Shown: positions 22,755 through 36,098 of the stretch, in pieces | How the letters are laid out: each line of letters starts with the position of its first letter | Position numbering within the stretch: position 1 is the stretch's first letter | Assembly (NCBI GenBank): GCA_004352715.1 | Contig: SCFE01000032.1 | Coordinates: forward strand, 2,094,600-2,158,599 | DNA length: 64,000 bases | Direction of reading: 5' to 3' | Origin: Hofstenia miamia | Lineage: Eukaryota > Xenacoelomorpha > Acoela | Translations under genes and position numbers: made by a program | The notes under the pieces: model-generated | What the model was told of the DNA's origin: nothing | The model's database searches: none | The model's input: the letters and a program-made list of their open reading frames with translations, nothing else

Positions 22755-23226
22755 GTAAATCTAATGTAATTAAATTTACAATGAAATATTTGGTTGCACA
22801 GGGCTACGAAAAATTACTCTACTACAAAATGACAGTAATGTGGTGGTTTTCGGTTTCGAATACAAAAAAATACCATATTCAAAGTTTGAGTCTCTTCGGA
22901 ATTCATTCAATGTTAGTGGTTATAGCCGTAAGGAACGTCATAACTGTTTGCAGGGCTGCCAACACAAAATGGACAAAAGCGGGAACTACTAAGTGCGAAT
23001 AGTTTGAAACTACAAGAAATGTTTAAAAAACAAATTTGCAATGAGAAATATGTTTTAGGCACATTAACTTAAATCTAGTAACTACTTGTCTCACCTTACC
23101 GTATGCAGCCGTTACTACGGCTCACTAAGAAACTGTTTATTGGCCATAGGCATTAGCAAACTAATGTCCAAGTTCCACAGCTTTCGTTTAGCATTCAATC
23201 AGAGCTAAAAGTTCTTCACATGATAT
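22755..23226. other. No gene recognised
   Basis: The open frame 22703-23002 overlaps micro-exon C and has no recognisable domain. Confidence 0.35.
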
Positions 23227-23899
23227 CAGAGATTGAAGTGGGGCAGCTTTTGTGACCTGCCCTGCCCCATCATTTCCTCGCGTTGAAATCTGCCCCATAT
23301 TGCCCCAAGCTTTATGCTCCACAGCCCCAAGTTGTGACACTAAAAAAATTCTCGTTCCGAAAACCACTTGCGATATCTTATTTCCCCATGTTTGTTCGAT
23401 GACAATTTTCATAGCACTGCACCATACCACTACTGTCAAACATTTTGAATACTAACTGCCTAGAATATAAAGAATCATTTTTTTCAAATGCCATCTCATC
23501 TATTATTACCAATAGGAATCTAATATATATATATTAAAATTATTAATATCCAAATAACAAATTTTAACTCTATAATTCTACTATTTTATGCAATATATTT
23601 ATGCAAGGATAATTGCAAAGCCTATTGATGACAAATCAGATTAAAAAATCTTGTTGGTATTATTGAATGGAATCCAGTTTCGCTAAGAGTTGGAAATAGA
23701 TGGCAATTGATTTTTCAAAATTTCAAAGTCATTCAAAATTGTATCAAGTAGGGAACTGTGATGCAAGAAAGTTACTTTTACTATCTCTAAAATTGGCAGT
23801 TCTTTGGTTCAGTTTTTCTCAACTCAAAAGAGGTTTTACCCCATAGGTATCGACGCCCCACCTTGTCCCATGGTTCGACCCGCCCCACTTCTATCTCTG
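23227..23899. mobile_element. hAT-like MITE (673 bp) with matching termini and target site
   Basis: The left end is CAGAGATTGAAGTGGGGC and the right end on the opposite strand is CAGAGATAGAAGTGGGGC (17 of 18 equal). The subterminal regions carry repeated GCCCC/GGGGC. The flanks are catgatat and catgatgc (6 of 8). It does not encode a transposase. Confidence 0.8.
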
Positions 23900-24680
23900 C
23901 ATGATGCAGTATGACCTTTTCTAGTAAACTGCCACTAACTGCTTCAATCGCTAAAATAGTCTAAAATTATACCAACTCCCAAATACATGAATCTAACAGA
24001 AAAAACTGCTACTGCTAGTGGCAAAGCCGCGTTATAATGATGTTGTTTTGGAGAGTAAATAGATTTCAATTACATTATTTCAATGTTTTCTTAATTTTTT
24101 TGTAGCTCTCACTATTAAGTGATTGGCAATCGCAATTACTAAATAAAAATCCTCATTATCAACAAATACAAAATTGATATCTGTGTCTAATTTATCTTTC
24201 ATAAATATATTAGAAGAAAAATTAATTGAAACCAATATTTTCAAATAGCGTTTTAAAAAATATTGGAAAAATGGGTTCTTTTGCAAAAATTTGTTTAAAA
24301 GGAAAGAGTCTGAAATACAGAATATATTTTATTTGGAGCGGGAGCCCTTTAGAAATCCTAAAAAGCAGGAGATCTCCCGCCCAATGCGAGAGTGTTTGCA
24401 GGCCTGGGTGTGTGGAGTCCTGCAGAAAGCCTTTTCCTTCAGAACAACCTATAAGAAAAAATCTGCCGAAGTCAAGTTGGATGACCAAGCAGACCAAAGC
24501 CCTCGAGAGATTACTCCGTTTTCGAAGGACCTCTGAAGAAGCGGCATAGTGGCCACAGTTTTATGACAGTTTGCCTCTTACTGCTTGAACCATTGTTCTC
24601 AAAGTTCTTGTATCGAAAGCGGGAAGTGAATGGTTCCATTATATTCAGTGAATAAAATGAGCCCTATGATAAGTTTGAGA
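23900..24680. other. No gene recognised; slightly GC-richer patch at 24340-24550
   Basis: Overlapping open frames exist on both strands at 24222-24549 (for example a plus-strand frame ending RRTSEEAA) but none has a recognisable motif. The raised GC content keeps several frames open at once. Confidence 0.35.
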
Positions 24681-24756
24681 GAGATTGATTGATTTGATTG
24701 ATAAGTTTATTAATATCCTAATTATGTCAAAAACAAAACAAAAATAATAACACTGA

Positions 24757-27311
24757 CTAGCGACAATAATTATCGTTATAACACCGAATGGAAAAAGGTA
24801 GAAATTGACGATGTCTGAGATCAGACTTGAAAATCATGGAAACAAGCTTTCCCGAAAAAACGTGTCGTGGGGGCATACAATCATGTAGCTTATGACCTTG
24901 TGTGACCAAGGCTGTCTCAAATAATTTCATGGAGAGATTAGTGCGCCTGGTTGAAATACTGAGGGCATTTGCGCTGGAGCCATCAATTAATCGATAGAAA
25001 CGATTTACAATGCGTTGAAGATCTGTGTTTAAATAGTTAGGTAAGCTAACGAACACCGGACTAGCATAATCGATGATACTGCAAATAAGTGCCATAAATA
25101 TTCGAATGAGGTCATGGTTGTCAATGTACTTTCTCAAGGAGCGAATAATAAATAGCCTCTGAGAGCATTTTCTAACAGTGTAGCTAATGTGACAGTTCCA
25201 TTTGAGGGAATTGGAAATCCAAAGACCACATATCTTTAAGTTCTCCACCACATCCAAGTCATCCAGCAAAGGTATCTGTTTCTTTGGTCGTATGACCATC
25301 TGTTTGCACTTTTGAAGATTTAGTGCCATCCTGTTATACTGGGTCCAGCTATGAATATTGCGTAGTTCAGACAAGACGACCGATTGGTAAACAGGAATGA
25401 TTATACGTGACGTCATCTGCGAATTTAACAAGAAAACTAACGCTTAGGCTAGGTTTTAAGGTAGACATGAACAGTATAAAGAGCAGAGGGCCTAACAGTG
25501 ATCCTTGAGGAATTCCACATGTCGTCGTAAAGAATCTGCTTCTGTGGCCCGATACCCGCACTCTGAATTGTCTGTCTCTGAGGTAGGATGACATAAGAGC
25601 TATGCAATCACGAGGAAGGCCGCATTCGTAAAGACGATTTAGCAGTAAATCGTGTGAAACACTGTCAAACGCTTTGCTTATATCAAACGTTTGTAATATA
25701 ACAGCATCTGCATTGTGTTCGAGATGATAAGTAATAGTATCCATGATTTTAATAAGAGCTATATTAGTTGAAGAATTTGGTAGATATGCGTATTGGTGTT
25801 TATCGACCAGTGAGATAAGTGTTCTTTTAAAAGTTTTCAGGATGACAGATTCCATGAACTTTTCAGCTATAGGCAGTAGTGATATTGGTCTAAGTTCTTG
25901 AATGGTAGGCTGCTGAACCTTGGGTAGGGGAATAATATCACTCACCTTCCAGACCTTAGGAAAGCTCTTTAGTTCAAGTGCACTGTTTATTATGTTACAC
26001 ATCGGGTTAGCCAAAAAGATAGCAGCTTCCCTATATAATTTTGTCGGTATACGATCACTGCCCATAGATTTCTGCGGGTTTATGTTATAGAGGTAACTGT
26101 ACGTTTCATAAGGTGTGTTAAACCAGTCAGTGGATAGAAGTACGTAGTCGTTTGTATCCATATAGTCCAAATCGTAAGATGAATTATTGACACACATGGT
26201 TGAGTGAAAATGCTCAGCAATGGTATTAGCTGCTTCTTCCAAACTCTCAAAAGTGCACAATAGTCTATCAATACCATCTTGTTTCCCGGCTCCATTAACT
26301 TCATGGACGGTATTCCACATCTTGTCGGCCTTTCTGCATTTTCTATAACACGAACGTTTGGCCGAAATAACAGCAGAATCGTATTTCAGACATGCCTGCG
26401 ATAATGTTCAGGGTTCCCGCCGCTAATAAAAGCCACATCTTTGTTATGTTCCAGCAGATTCAGGAGAGGAGTTTGCCAAAAAGGATCATTAGGTGAAATT
26501 TGAACCATTTTCTGAGGTATATGTGACATGGCCGAGTTGAGAGCACAGTAAAATATCTCAACCTTTTTGTCAATGTCATCAGTGAGGTAAAGTGATCGGA
26601 AATCGAAGTCATACAAGGATTTGAGAAAGCTGTGAATGTTGGATTTGCGTAAATCGTAGAACGTAAGCCAAAAGTGATTAATAATAAGATTCTTTGGCTC
26701 CATAGTACAAATGGCATGCTTGGACAGACCAAGAGGGGCCTTTAGCTTTGCGTCATGATAAAGTATATCAAGAGAGTGCGATATTAATATGATATCGAGC
26801 AGGTTGCCTTTGTGAGTCGGAGATTTTACTTTGTTGACCAATGAAAAAAGATCAGAGAGCGAATTTAAGTAAGTGTCATTAAAATCCTTGTTCAAATCTC
26901 CACAGAAAATAATGTTCAAGTATCCGAACGCGTCAACTCATCGATTGCCATAACTAGAGACTCATAGATATCTGTAGTAGTAAGATTTGGAGGAATGTAT
27001 GCACTAATTAGAATGACGTCAAACTTGACGATCTTAATAAAAATTATTTCGATGGACTTAGGAATATAGTTCACAGCTAGACACTGGAAATTGCCTAATG
27101 TAGGGTTTATCCACACGCAAACACCTCCGCCTCTACGATCACCTCGATCACTACGTAAAGGTGTACCAAGATAGAGTAACTGCAAATGTTTATCATTAAT
27201 CGAAGAATGAAGCCAGGATTCGGATACTAGTACGATATCAGGTTGATCATTAGAAACACGGAGTCGTAGTTCGTCCATTTTCATGAGCACTGACTGGGCG
27301 TTCATGGCCAT
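24757..27311 (-). pseudogene. LINE ORF2 (AP endonuclease plus reverse transcriptase), frameshifted
   Basis: Read from 27311: endonuclease start MAMNAQSVLMKMDELRLRV with VSESWL (catalytic N and E), then CGDLNKDF, and GLSKHAICTM with the expected histidine. Reverse transcriptase follows: RPISLLP, DISKAFDSVSHDLLL, GIPQGSLLGPLLF and KFADDVT. Breaks relative to copy 2 occur near 26920 (endonuclease), around 26330-26400 (extra sequence plus frameshift) and near 25410, where one inserted base directly follows the FADD motif. It therefore encodes no full-length protein. Confidence 0.88.
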
Positions 27312-27450
27312 AATTCGAGGATATTTGGCAGCTGATATGTTTGAAGGTGGTAGTCAAATTAGTGGTGTCCATTTACCATCAACACATTTCATGAGCGTTT
27401 GGTTGCGTATGCGTAGCGTATCCTTCTGATAAATCCCCTGCTGAATTAAC

Positions 27451-28179
27451 TTATCTTGGCTTCAGAGACATTTTCTCTTTAGAGACTTCGGCGCTTGATA
27501 AATCACGTGAAATAAATACTTTATGTGAGTAATCCTTCAGTTTCGCTGCAGAAGCTAATATCAGTCTAACATCCCATGCAGATGACAATTTTACTAAAAC
27601 TGTCCGAGAGTACTTTTGAGAAGGTTTCCCAATTCTGTCGACACTTTTAATTTCAGCATTGAAGGTAAGAAAATTAAGAATATCGGCTATTTCCTTTTTA
27701 TCACTGTTAAGACACTCAGCCTTATCGGTGCTTGTATGTTCGGGTAAGCCTCGAATGCGAAGTACTTGAGGATCAGCTGGTCTATGCGGAGTATCCGCGT
27801 GAGTAGTACGTATTTGAGTCACGGCTGTATGATTAAGCTTGAGAATCTTTTCCATGTCGCTAATCTTTTCGTGCAAATCCTTAATGCTGGATTCCAATAT
27901 TGATATGGTATTGTCGATTTTCACTTGGTTGAATGAAACCAAGGCTTCTTCACGATTACCATTGTTCACGCAATCATTACAGAAAAGAGCAATGTTATGT
28001 TGAGTTGCTTTGAAAACTGAGATTTGCTGCTTTGAAAAACTTGAGCAATTATACCAATGAATATTACTTCCACACGAGCAGCAATGAAAATATTCAGCAT
28101 CGCTTATAGCTAATGTACAAATTTTACACAATCTTTGTATGCCATTATGTGTTGTGTATTGTTGTTTAACATTGAGCAA
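27451..28179 (-). CDS. LINE ORF1: PHD-type zinc finger, coiled coil, RNA-binding-like region
   Basis: 242 codons from ATG at 28179. Residues ~17-70 hold a PHD-like cysteine/histidine pattern (LCKICTLA, CCSCGSNIHWYNCSS, LFCNDCVNN). About 85-115 is heptad-like (SILESSIKDLHEKISDMEKI). About 140-230 contains VLRIRGLPE, typical of the RRM-like part of LINE ORF1 proteins. In its family it would coat element RNA in the ribonucleoprotein. It ends KEKMSLKPR; copy 2 continues in frame for roughly 30 more codons, so this copy has lost its C-terminal tail through a small indel. Confidence 0.8.
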   Translation of the reverse strand: MLNVKQQYTTHNGIQRLCKICTLAISDAEYFHCCSCGSNIHWYNCSSFSKQQISVFKATQHNIALFCNDCVNNGNREEALVSFNQVKIDNTISILESSIKDLHEKISDMEKILKLNHTAVTQIRTTHADTPHRPADPQVLRIRGLPEHTSTDKAECLNSDKKEIADILNFLTFNAEIKSVDRIGKPSQKYSRTVLVKLSSAWDVRLILASAAKLKDYSHKVFISRDLSSAEVSKEKMSLKPR

Positions 28180-28384
28180 GACAACAAAACCAACCGTTCA
28201 CTGCGAGAAACAAACTAAATTATTGCAAAAATAACAGTATAAAATTATTGTATCCTAACCTTGCAACGCCAATGAAGAATCATATAAATTTTTTATTTGC
28301 CAAAATGTTTGGGTTGGGGCCAGGATGTCAGAATAACATAGAAAGTATGTAGAAATAATATAAAATGAGAAATTATTTAATAAG

Positions 28385-28510
28385 TTATTATACAATTATA
28401 TGATTTTTATTTGAAATCAATATCAGAATGCCGGGTTCAGGCTTAATATGTTAATTAGATGTATTATTGCTTGAATGTGGGTAGAACAATCTAAGAAATC
28501 GCAAATTAAA
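28385..28510 (-). repeat. Dispersed repeat R (matches 63745-63880 inverted)
   Basis: The segment containing GCCGGGTTCAGGCTTAATATG and TGAATGTGGGTAGAACAA reappears in reverse complement at 63.75-63.88 kb at roughly 85% identity. It adjoins a PHD-type LINE copy in both places. Confidence 0.8.
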
Positions 28511-30010
28511 AATATTCGCCAATATCTCTGTGAGTTTTCATCGTTTGGACTTCGCACCTAGTGCATTCGATTGCAAATTAAATTTTACATCTAAAAAAGT
28601 TTATATGATGAGAGAATTTTCTCATATTAAATAATATATTAATGTAAAATGACGTATATGAAAAAAGCTGCGAGAGGCCTTGGCGCTGAGAAGTTTCTTA
28701 TATTAAATAATATGTTGATATATGATGATCGAAAATCGACGAACATTGACATATGCAGCTACTGATTAGCTAGAGAATTATATAATTTTTGTGACTATAG
28801 CGTCAAAATTGGCTTTGCAGTAGCCTTCTGAATTATGACCACCGTATTTTTAAAATCAGTTTGCTATAGACAGGCCAAACTAATTTCCATTTAGTAACAG
28901 AATGTGTTATGTAATAAAAATGACGATTTCAATCGATCGTATTTATTGCTCTAAAAATGGAGAAAATCTATGAATTTTAAGAAATAAAAATTAGTTATCA
29001 TAGAGCTATTCATCGCGCATCGAATAATATTTAAACTGTGTTGACAGCATTAAAATTCATAAAGTAATGGGTATCCAAAGTTGGTCTACTCCATTAATTG
29101 TAATAATCAAATCTTACAAAAGTGAAAAATTGATAATTTTGTTTGGCCGACACTGTGTGAACAGTATAGATAAATTCGAAAAATGAAATATAGTTTCACA
29201 TGGAGCTAGTCAGCGCGCACATTTTGGTATATAACATTAGTCCATAACTTTAATAGTCGTAGAGTATTGGTTTTCCGAATTGCATCAGTCTATGTCGTTT
29301 AGTAGAAATTCGAAAGTTGAAATTAGTGTTAATTACTCAAAGGGAATAGTAATTAAAAATAAACTAAAAACATTGGGATATAGAACTGAAAGAGCTCTAA
29401 ACAACGGGGGAAACAGCTAAGGAATAGGATAAGAATTGACAGAGTATTGGCTGTTTAACCATTTAATAGTTAGAATATTAAATTTAACAAGATGGCTTTT
29501 AGAGAAGAGCAGAAAGTCATCAAAATATAGTTTGAGCCGGATTCAGGCCGGGCAGGGATTGAGCATAAATTTTTAATAAAAATTGTTAAGGGCTAAAAGG
29601 AAAGAAATTTCTAAAAATCACCCTACACAAAAAGAAGGAAGTGTTTCTTATTGAACCTAGGAACAACTAGCAAGGCAACAGCCTGCGCTCGTACTCCCTT
29701 CACCGACGGAACCACGGAGCATATAAGTGCCTTAATAATGGCTGCATAGGTGTAAGGAAAAATAATTTACTGTTAGCAATTTATAACATAAGCATTTATT
29801 GTACTGGTTCCGTTTGTTTGGTTGAAATGAATTTAGAAAAATATGATACTAAAGCGTAGATATACAAAATAGTAAACCTCAAATTGCAAAATTGTTTAGT
29901 TGATATCAACTTATCCGTTTTGCTTAGCCTATCAAAAAGCGCAGATATTAAATTCCCCGAATAATATTTTCTCAATTCAATAGTTGTAAAATATGCAAAA
30001 TGATGAATGA

Positions 30011-30051
<41 letters not shown>

Positions 30052-30179
30052 GTGGGCCCTGGTGTAACCTACAAAAATAAATGGTTATTGAATAAAAGCC
30101 ACATAAGAAAAACATTTATGCTTTTCTTGATGTTGAACTGATTTTAAACTGTAAGTACAGTGTTACTCACATCTTACGA
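28511..30179. other. No gene recognised; (TA)n at 30013-30048
   Basis: Two similar short units occur at about 28600-28640 and 28690-28725 (both contain TATTAAATAATAT). A patch at 29640-29740 is richer in GC and weakly resembles a tRNA-derived sequence on the minus strand, too poorly to call. Confidence 0.35.
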
Positions 30180-30580
30180 ATTTTAAGCCTTAGACTGTCT
30201 GGTGTCCAACCTAATTTTCAAAAAAATTTCTCTGAGCCTATTATGATATTTAGAAATTTTGAAATTGAACACACTTTTGGGAAACGAGCTTGAAATGATT
30301 AACTAATTTTCATTGAAAATTTTTATCTAAATTTTAAATTTTCATCATACCTACTGTTCAGATAATCAGAAGATCTGGAGCCTATGGTAGGTAAAGCGGG
30401 TCGGGTTGGGTCGTGTCACCGTTTCCATCTATGCTTCACGTAACAGCACACTTGCATGACATGTGGCATCGCACCTTGGCGCTGTTTGAAACGGAATTGA
30501 AAGAGGAGACACTCCTCTATCCTGTATTGCTTGCAGAATTTGAGTATCTTTATCTTTAGTTGTTCTTTACTTAATAGCGT
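30180..30580. repeat. Dispersed repeat shared with 40650-41060 and partly 2480-2530
   Basis: Shared landmarks are ATTTTTCAT...CATACCTACTGTTCAGATAATCAG, here at about 30340-30370, and GGAGACACTCCTCTATCCTG near 30510. Their counterparts are at 40780-40810 and 41000. Divergence is high, so this is an old family. Confidence 0.55.
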
Positions 30581-32218
30581 TTAAATTTTTTTAACTGAAT
30601 TAGAGGCAATTGCTAACAAAGTTAAAATCAGTTAGATATTTCAAAAATCTTAACGTGCAATGTGATCTTAAGTTTTTGAAAAAGCATTCATTCTATGCAT
30701 TGTATAATATACATTACTGTATTGAGTTTGCATCTTGGTATTTAGGGAAGGGAAAACAAAGAAGGGGTGATTCACAAATTATTACAAATTTCATTTGAAA
30801 ATTGTTTTCACTTTGCAGCTTTTAAAACAAAATAGAATTCACCCATTCGATTGCAAAATGAGCATTAAATTATATTTTGTCTAATGAGAAATTTCTTAAC
30901 CATGTTTTGAGCTTGCAGAGATTCAATAGCTTTTTGTTGAGTGAATGAAGAAATTTATGCATTACATTTACGAAAAAAAGCGTTCTTCAAATGCGAATTA
31001 CTAGTTTTGTAACAAAAATTTGAATTTTGAATATTTTATCCAAACCACAGGTAGTTACTCTATGAGTTATTCGAAAGAAGTGATATTTTACGGAGGTTTC
31101 TTTTTTAATATTTTTCTAAAGCGTGTGAAGTCTAGTTGGCCAGGATTCGAGTCATGTTGAAGATAATATTTTTCCTAAATCTTTAAAAGTTGTTTCTATT
31201 TAATTGAAATTCATATATATTTCAATGATGTTTCCTTATTCAATCAAATAAAACTGCTATTATACATCTGTTTGGTTATTTGCAATTTCCTTTCAGCTAC
31301 ACAATGTTTATTATTATTAATGTACAGAACATGATGCTTCAATAGAGATAAACAGTTTAATTTAAAAAAGCATTTCTATAAAGCCAATATTGTGAGATTT
31401 CTTGTGCTATTAAGGTCAGTCTTCACATAGAATAACGTTCAACGATATTTGATCTTTCAATAGAAACACTTGAGGCCGTTGAATTTTGGAAATAGTTGTA
31501 CAAATATCCTTTAATTTGTTTCTATTATCACAAAAGTTTCCAATTGTTTTTAACCCTAGTTTAATAGGAATTTTGCAAAATCTGTGATGGCTACCTCAAA
31601 AAATATTTAAACGCTTATAACTCTCAAACTAATGAAGAAAATTAAAATATGAAAATACCACAAGCTGCAAACTGCTTCCTCTATATTTTTCAATTTTTTC
31701 GTCACCTGACGCCTTTGCCTATGTCGTAGGAACTTCTGATTTTGCGGACGGGGCTCACGCTGTTCTTCTCCAAAAACCGAAATTTTAGGGCAGTTGTTGT
31801 TTCCATGGGCATTAGACCGACTTATTATATTTAACATTAGGTATTATAACAATTTTAATGATATTCCAAAAATAGGATTTCTCATTGAAAAAATGTATGT
31901 AGTTATATACTTAGAGGCAGACCCAGAGAGGGAATTGGGGGAACGTTCAACCGCCCTCCTCAAGTGAGCCCAGATACTTACATTCCTTGTAAAATATATG
32001 CCAATGACAACCATAGTACACATGTACAGAGTATGAAGAAAGTCCCTGGAAAGAAATTTATTTGTTTTTCTGATTAACCAATGGAAATCAATATTATAAA
32101 TAATGTTGATATAAATAATAAATGTACTGGTTTGTTTCTGTTATTTTAGATAAATTTCTTATAAGACTGACACACCAGTTCGTTCACCATTGAAGAATAA
32201 CTTGTCAGTGCCATCTGG
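30581..32218. other. No firm gene; one possible minus-strand exon at ~31720-31837
   Basis: On the minus strand, SNAHGNNNCPKISVFGEEQR followed by EPRPQNQKFLRHRQRRQ ends at a usable donor (CAG|gtgacg). Composition is polar and not AT-biased, so an exon of an unknown gene is possible, but no acceptor partner or homology is visible. Confidence 0.25.
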
Positions 32219-32900
32219 ATGCACGAAATGTTCAGGGAGAATTCAAATATTCAGACTGTATCTAACAATTTCGAGGAGAGGCTTAACAAGAAATCAATAA
32301 AAAAAAAGAAATATTGCTCGTCTGGGAACGAAAAATATTTGCATCTAGATCCGTTCATGATGCTCCTTGCTCTGCTCGACCTGCTTAAAGATTTGAACAC
32401 ATTGAGAAAATTGAATAATCAGTGGCTAAAAATCGTTCAACGTAGGCACATAGGCAATCCTCTGAGTTGAACATTTCACCTACTACTCTCCATAAACTGC
32501 TGAATCAAAATCTGAGTATGCCAGCCAATCGCCAACTAAATGTTCCGGATGAAAAATTTGAGAACAGTTGGATAGGTCTTGGATCCGTTCATCAATAGCT
32601 TCCTCACTGTTCTAATTTGTCATCCTGCTGCAATGCTTTGGGGAGCATGATGAAGGAAAATGTCAGGAAAAGCAAGTACAATAACACTGCTGAGTTATTG
32701 AAGTGCTTTTGAAATGAATTTCAGCAATATTTTGACAGCGTATCACAAATAACGCCTGAGAAGAATTCGTTTGATGTGTGGACAATGATGGAAAGCATGC
32801 AGCCATATTTTACGAATAACATTTTAAAATCTGACTTTTATGCTTCTTATATGTATATTTTTTATTTGTTATCAAAAAATATAATAAATGTATATTTTTA
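32219..32900 (+). pseudogene. Probable DNA-transposon transposase remnant
   Basis: In broken frames: TLHKLLNQNLSMPANRQLN, then FENSWIGLGS, then a piece reading AMLWGAMMKENVRKS once a stop is disregarded, then SVSQITPEKNSFDVWTMM. The order of a helix-turn-helix-like THxLLN piece and a M-x-W-G-A strand resembles Tc1/mariner transposases. GTGACTTTGTGCCCAC at 32926 may be part of a terminus. Confidence 0.35.
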
Positions 32901-35900
32901 ACCTAGAAAACTTATAGCCACGATTCCAGTGACTTTGTGCCCACTCGGTACATGTATATTAACTCTAGGTATTACTCTATGTCTACAGAGATAGACAGTA
33001 TTTAATTGATATTGCAATCATGACATACTTAAAAAAACTCGATTAATGTATTACTTAAGAAAAATTCACTAAAAACTTTTTCATTAGCATTTACAGTTGA
33101 AGATTTTGCTAATATATAATCAAATCACGATTGAGAAGCATTATCGTCCTTTCAAATAATATGTAATTGATTGTTGAGTGTACTGCACAGTTTAGTGATT
33201 TAAGAAATATTTTATGCTACCACCACCACCAAAAAATTAACTTAATTTGTATATTGAAGGCTTAACATTAACCTTATTTCGCACAATTGTGATCTTCTGT
33301 CGGATACCTCATGGAAGAAATAAATATGCAAACACATAAAACATGTTTAAATACATATTTAGCGATAATTAATAAATATATATTAATGCATATTTTCGCC
33401 TTAGTTATGTAAAAAGATTTTTTAGAAGTTGGTCCATAGAACCTTACTTTTCAAACATCGCTCCAGAGAATACACCTCAACCCATGTTTACAAGATTGTG
33501 AACATGGATAGGCACTGAGGTTTGCTAATAACAACATGATGATAACTTACGCCTACCTATGGTGGGCCTGTCAACTCTATGAATTTCTATCCGATGCGAT
33601 TGGCTAAGAGATAGGGTCTACAATTGTCACTGCAGATTTTGGAGAATATTGAGGTGCTATTGGTTCATTCAATCGGAAAGTATAGTTAGAACGCGGTCTA
33701 GAATAAACAATGGCCTCCGAAATATTAGAGTGGCATGTAGCGTAATGAACTGACGACAGCCAAAATCATCTGCAGCTCTTTCTAACTGAAATGCTCCAGA
33801 TTTAGCCCTATTGTAAGATGTAGTGTGAAACGGATATTTTTTCAGCTACAAAAGCCTGCTATCAGAGAAAGTATACAATTTGTCAGAAGAAAACATCAAA
33901 ATACATTTATTTTGAATTTGAAATAAAAATGTACAAGCAAATTTTGCATTTTATTTACGGTTTGAAGCACATATTTGAACAGTTTTTAGCCCGGTTATGT
34001 GATATTTTTTCAATTTAAGTACATATTTTTTCTCGTCTCTAGTTTTGATTTCAAACCTAAGAATATAAAACTATGATCACAGTGCCTTCATTAGGTATAC
34101 CTTTCTATGGCAAAACCAAATTTTCTATTAGCAATTATGATTGCTGGCAACAAATAATTTTTGTTCTTCTTGACCATTTTTTAGTGTTAACAGAAGCATA
34201 AAGCACTAGTAACCTTGGTTGTTATCTCTCAACAAATGATTTCTCTTTGAAAAGTATTTATGTGTTATGTCTTAGCTTTTATTAATACAAAACTAGCTAA
34301 TTTACTATGGTTTTGATCTATTATTTTTATTCCAAGTATTGCCAGTAATCTATTGTATGAAAGAAAGGAATTGATTAATTTATTGAATTAGAAAAATCTA
34401 TCTGTAGCTTTCCAATTAAATATTGCGTATTCTTGCATGTCTATAACGTATGACAAGGGGCAATCTAATGTACTACTTCAGCAAAACTACCAATGACAAA
34501 TCTAGCCATTTTCTAAAATGAAAATAACTTGAACACTTTTTCTATATTTTTTAAACTTTTTTAACGTGTAGTGAAATAGCATTACAAGAAATTTAAACAG
34601 TGCCATCTGACGTCATCAAATAACTAGTGAAAGTGCGGCGTAGATTATACACTATGCTTAACTAAAGGTGAAAAAGGTTTTTTACAAATTTATATATCTT
34701 AAAACTAATATAGTATCTAGCTCATCATCAATTGCTTAAATACTATTGGTTTACTAAGCAAAGCAAAAAAAAATTTGTTTGTTGCCATAGTTGTTCACGA
34801 GTCAAAATTTTGCAAAAAATTTTATCCCATATGTCAATTTATAAAGGGAAAAATGAAGTAGATGCAATTGAATTTAATTTCATGAAAATGACAAATACCA
34901 CATGTTCAATTACATCATCAATTCTAATTGTTTAATGCTAATACTATAAAATAATATAAAGATCTTATCTGTATCATTTGAATTTCTTGAGTCAATTTTG
35001 CATTTAATGAATTAGTTAAGTTGTGAGTTAAGTTGTGCGAACAAGGGAAATACCTAAAATTATTGATTATTGAAGAGGATCAAGACAAATTTTTTCCGGC
35101 AATTTGTATAATAGATGCTCAGCTAAATTCATCTGTAAATTTTATCAATATTTATTTTTAAATGCTAGAGGCCCAAAAACGCATTTAAGAAAAAAGACAA
35201 CATTCATTTCAAGAAGTATGTTTTATTATGACACAATTAATTACGTCATTTTGTTTTACTGTTAGAGGGCTACAAAAATTTGTGCTATAATTTCTTGTAA
35301 TGTTTAATAATCTGAGAAATATTATCTTCAATTTCGCGTGAATGAAATTTGCTATGTTAATAACTTAGTGAAACAGTGAAATATTAAATTCTGACGTTTC
35401 TTTATCATCTAGAAAAGCCTCTATGATCAATCCCTGTCAGGAAGGTTTTGTCTGACATTTCACTATTGCATATTCTGTTGTTGATCTGTTAAAGAACTTG
35501 CCAGGATTTTTAAAAATTTTATTCCTGACATCGATTTTTCATTAGAAAAATTAAAAGTGTCTATTTCAAACACGTTTTACACCAAAACCTATGAATCTAT
35601 AAAACCCTCTATGACAATTTATTGCTGACTAAGACTTATTGTTTAAATCGCGCTATTTCACTTTGTTGTAAAATATGTAATGAACTTGCCAACTGAATTA
35701 TTGAACAACACTTATTTTAATGGAAATAAATTTAATTTTCCTCCGCATAGTGGTGTGCAATTAAAGTGATTCAAATTTCTTGAGATGTTTGTTTATGTCT
35801 ATCTAGAAACAATAATTTAGAGAGCAATTAGTTCATGTATTTTCGTCTGATTCGCAAGCTCTTTACAACATCTTGGAGAACTTCAATAGCTCTTTCACAT

Positions 35901-36098
35901 ATTTTAATATTAAAAATAACTATTCCATAATATACCAGTATCAATAAATTACAAAGCTCTTTTTTATATAGCAACTAATGCACAAAGTAATGCAGCATAT
36001 ATGACATGATTGATTTAATATTACAATATATTTATTATTTAAACAAGGATTGTAGTCAGGCTAGATTTTTTGCAAAAAATAGAAAATATTTTCAATTG
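32901..36098. other. No gene recognised (~3.2 kb)
   Basis: Read on both strands: AT-rich, no protein motif, no strong tandem repeat. If the micro-exon gene model is right this is intron. Confidence 0.4.

Larger units (their letters stand above)
24681..28202 (-). mobile_element. CR1-like LINE with PHD-type ORF1, copy 1 (near full length)
   Basis: Element orientation is minus. The 5' boundary at about 28202 is set by loss of similarity with copy 2 at 39527 (both end in AACCGTTCACT). The 3' end has a short tail of AATC-type repeats (ATCAATCAAATCAATCAATC in element sense), absent from copy 2. It carries ORF1 and a frameshifted ORF2. Confidence 0.88.

Noticed and set aside
24226-24549. Gene on either strand in a GC-richer patch
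   Set aside because: Three overlapping frames on both strands are open, none with a known motif; composition alone explains this.
29640-29740. tRNA or tRNA-derived SINE on the minus strand
   Set aside because: Only weak A-box and B-box similarity; I could not fold a cloverleaf.
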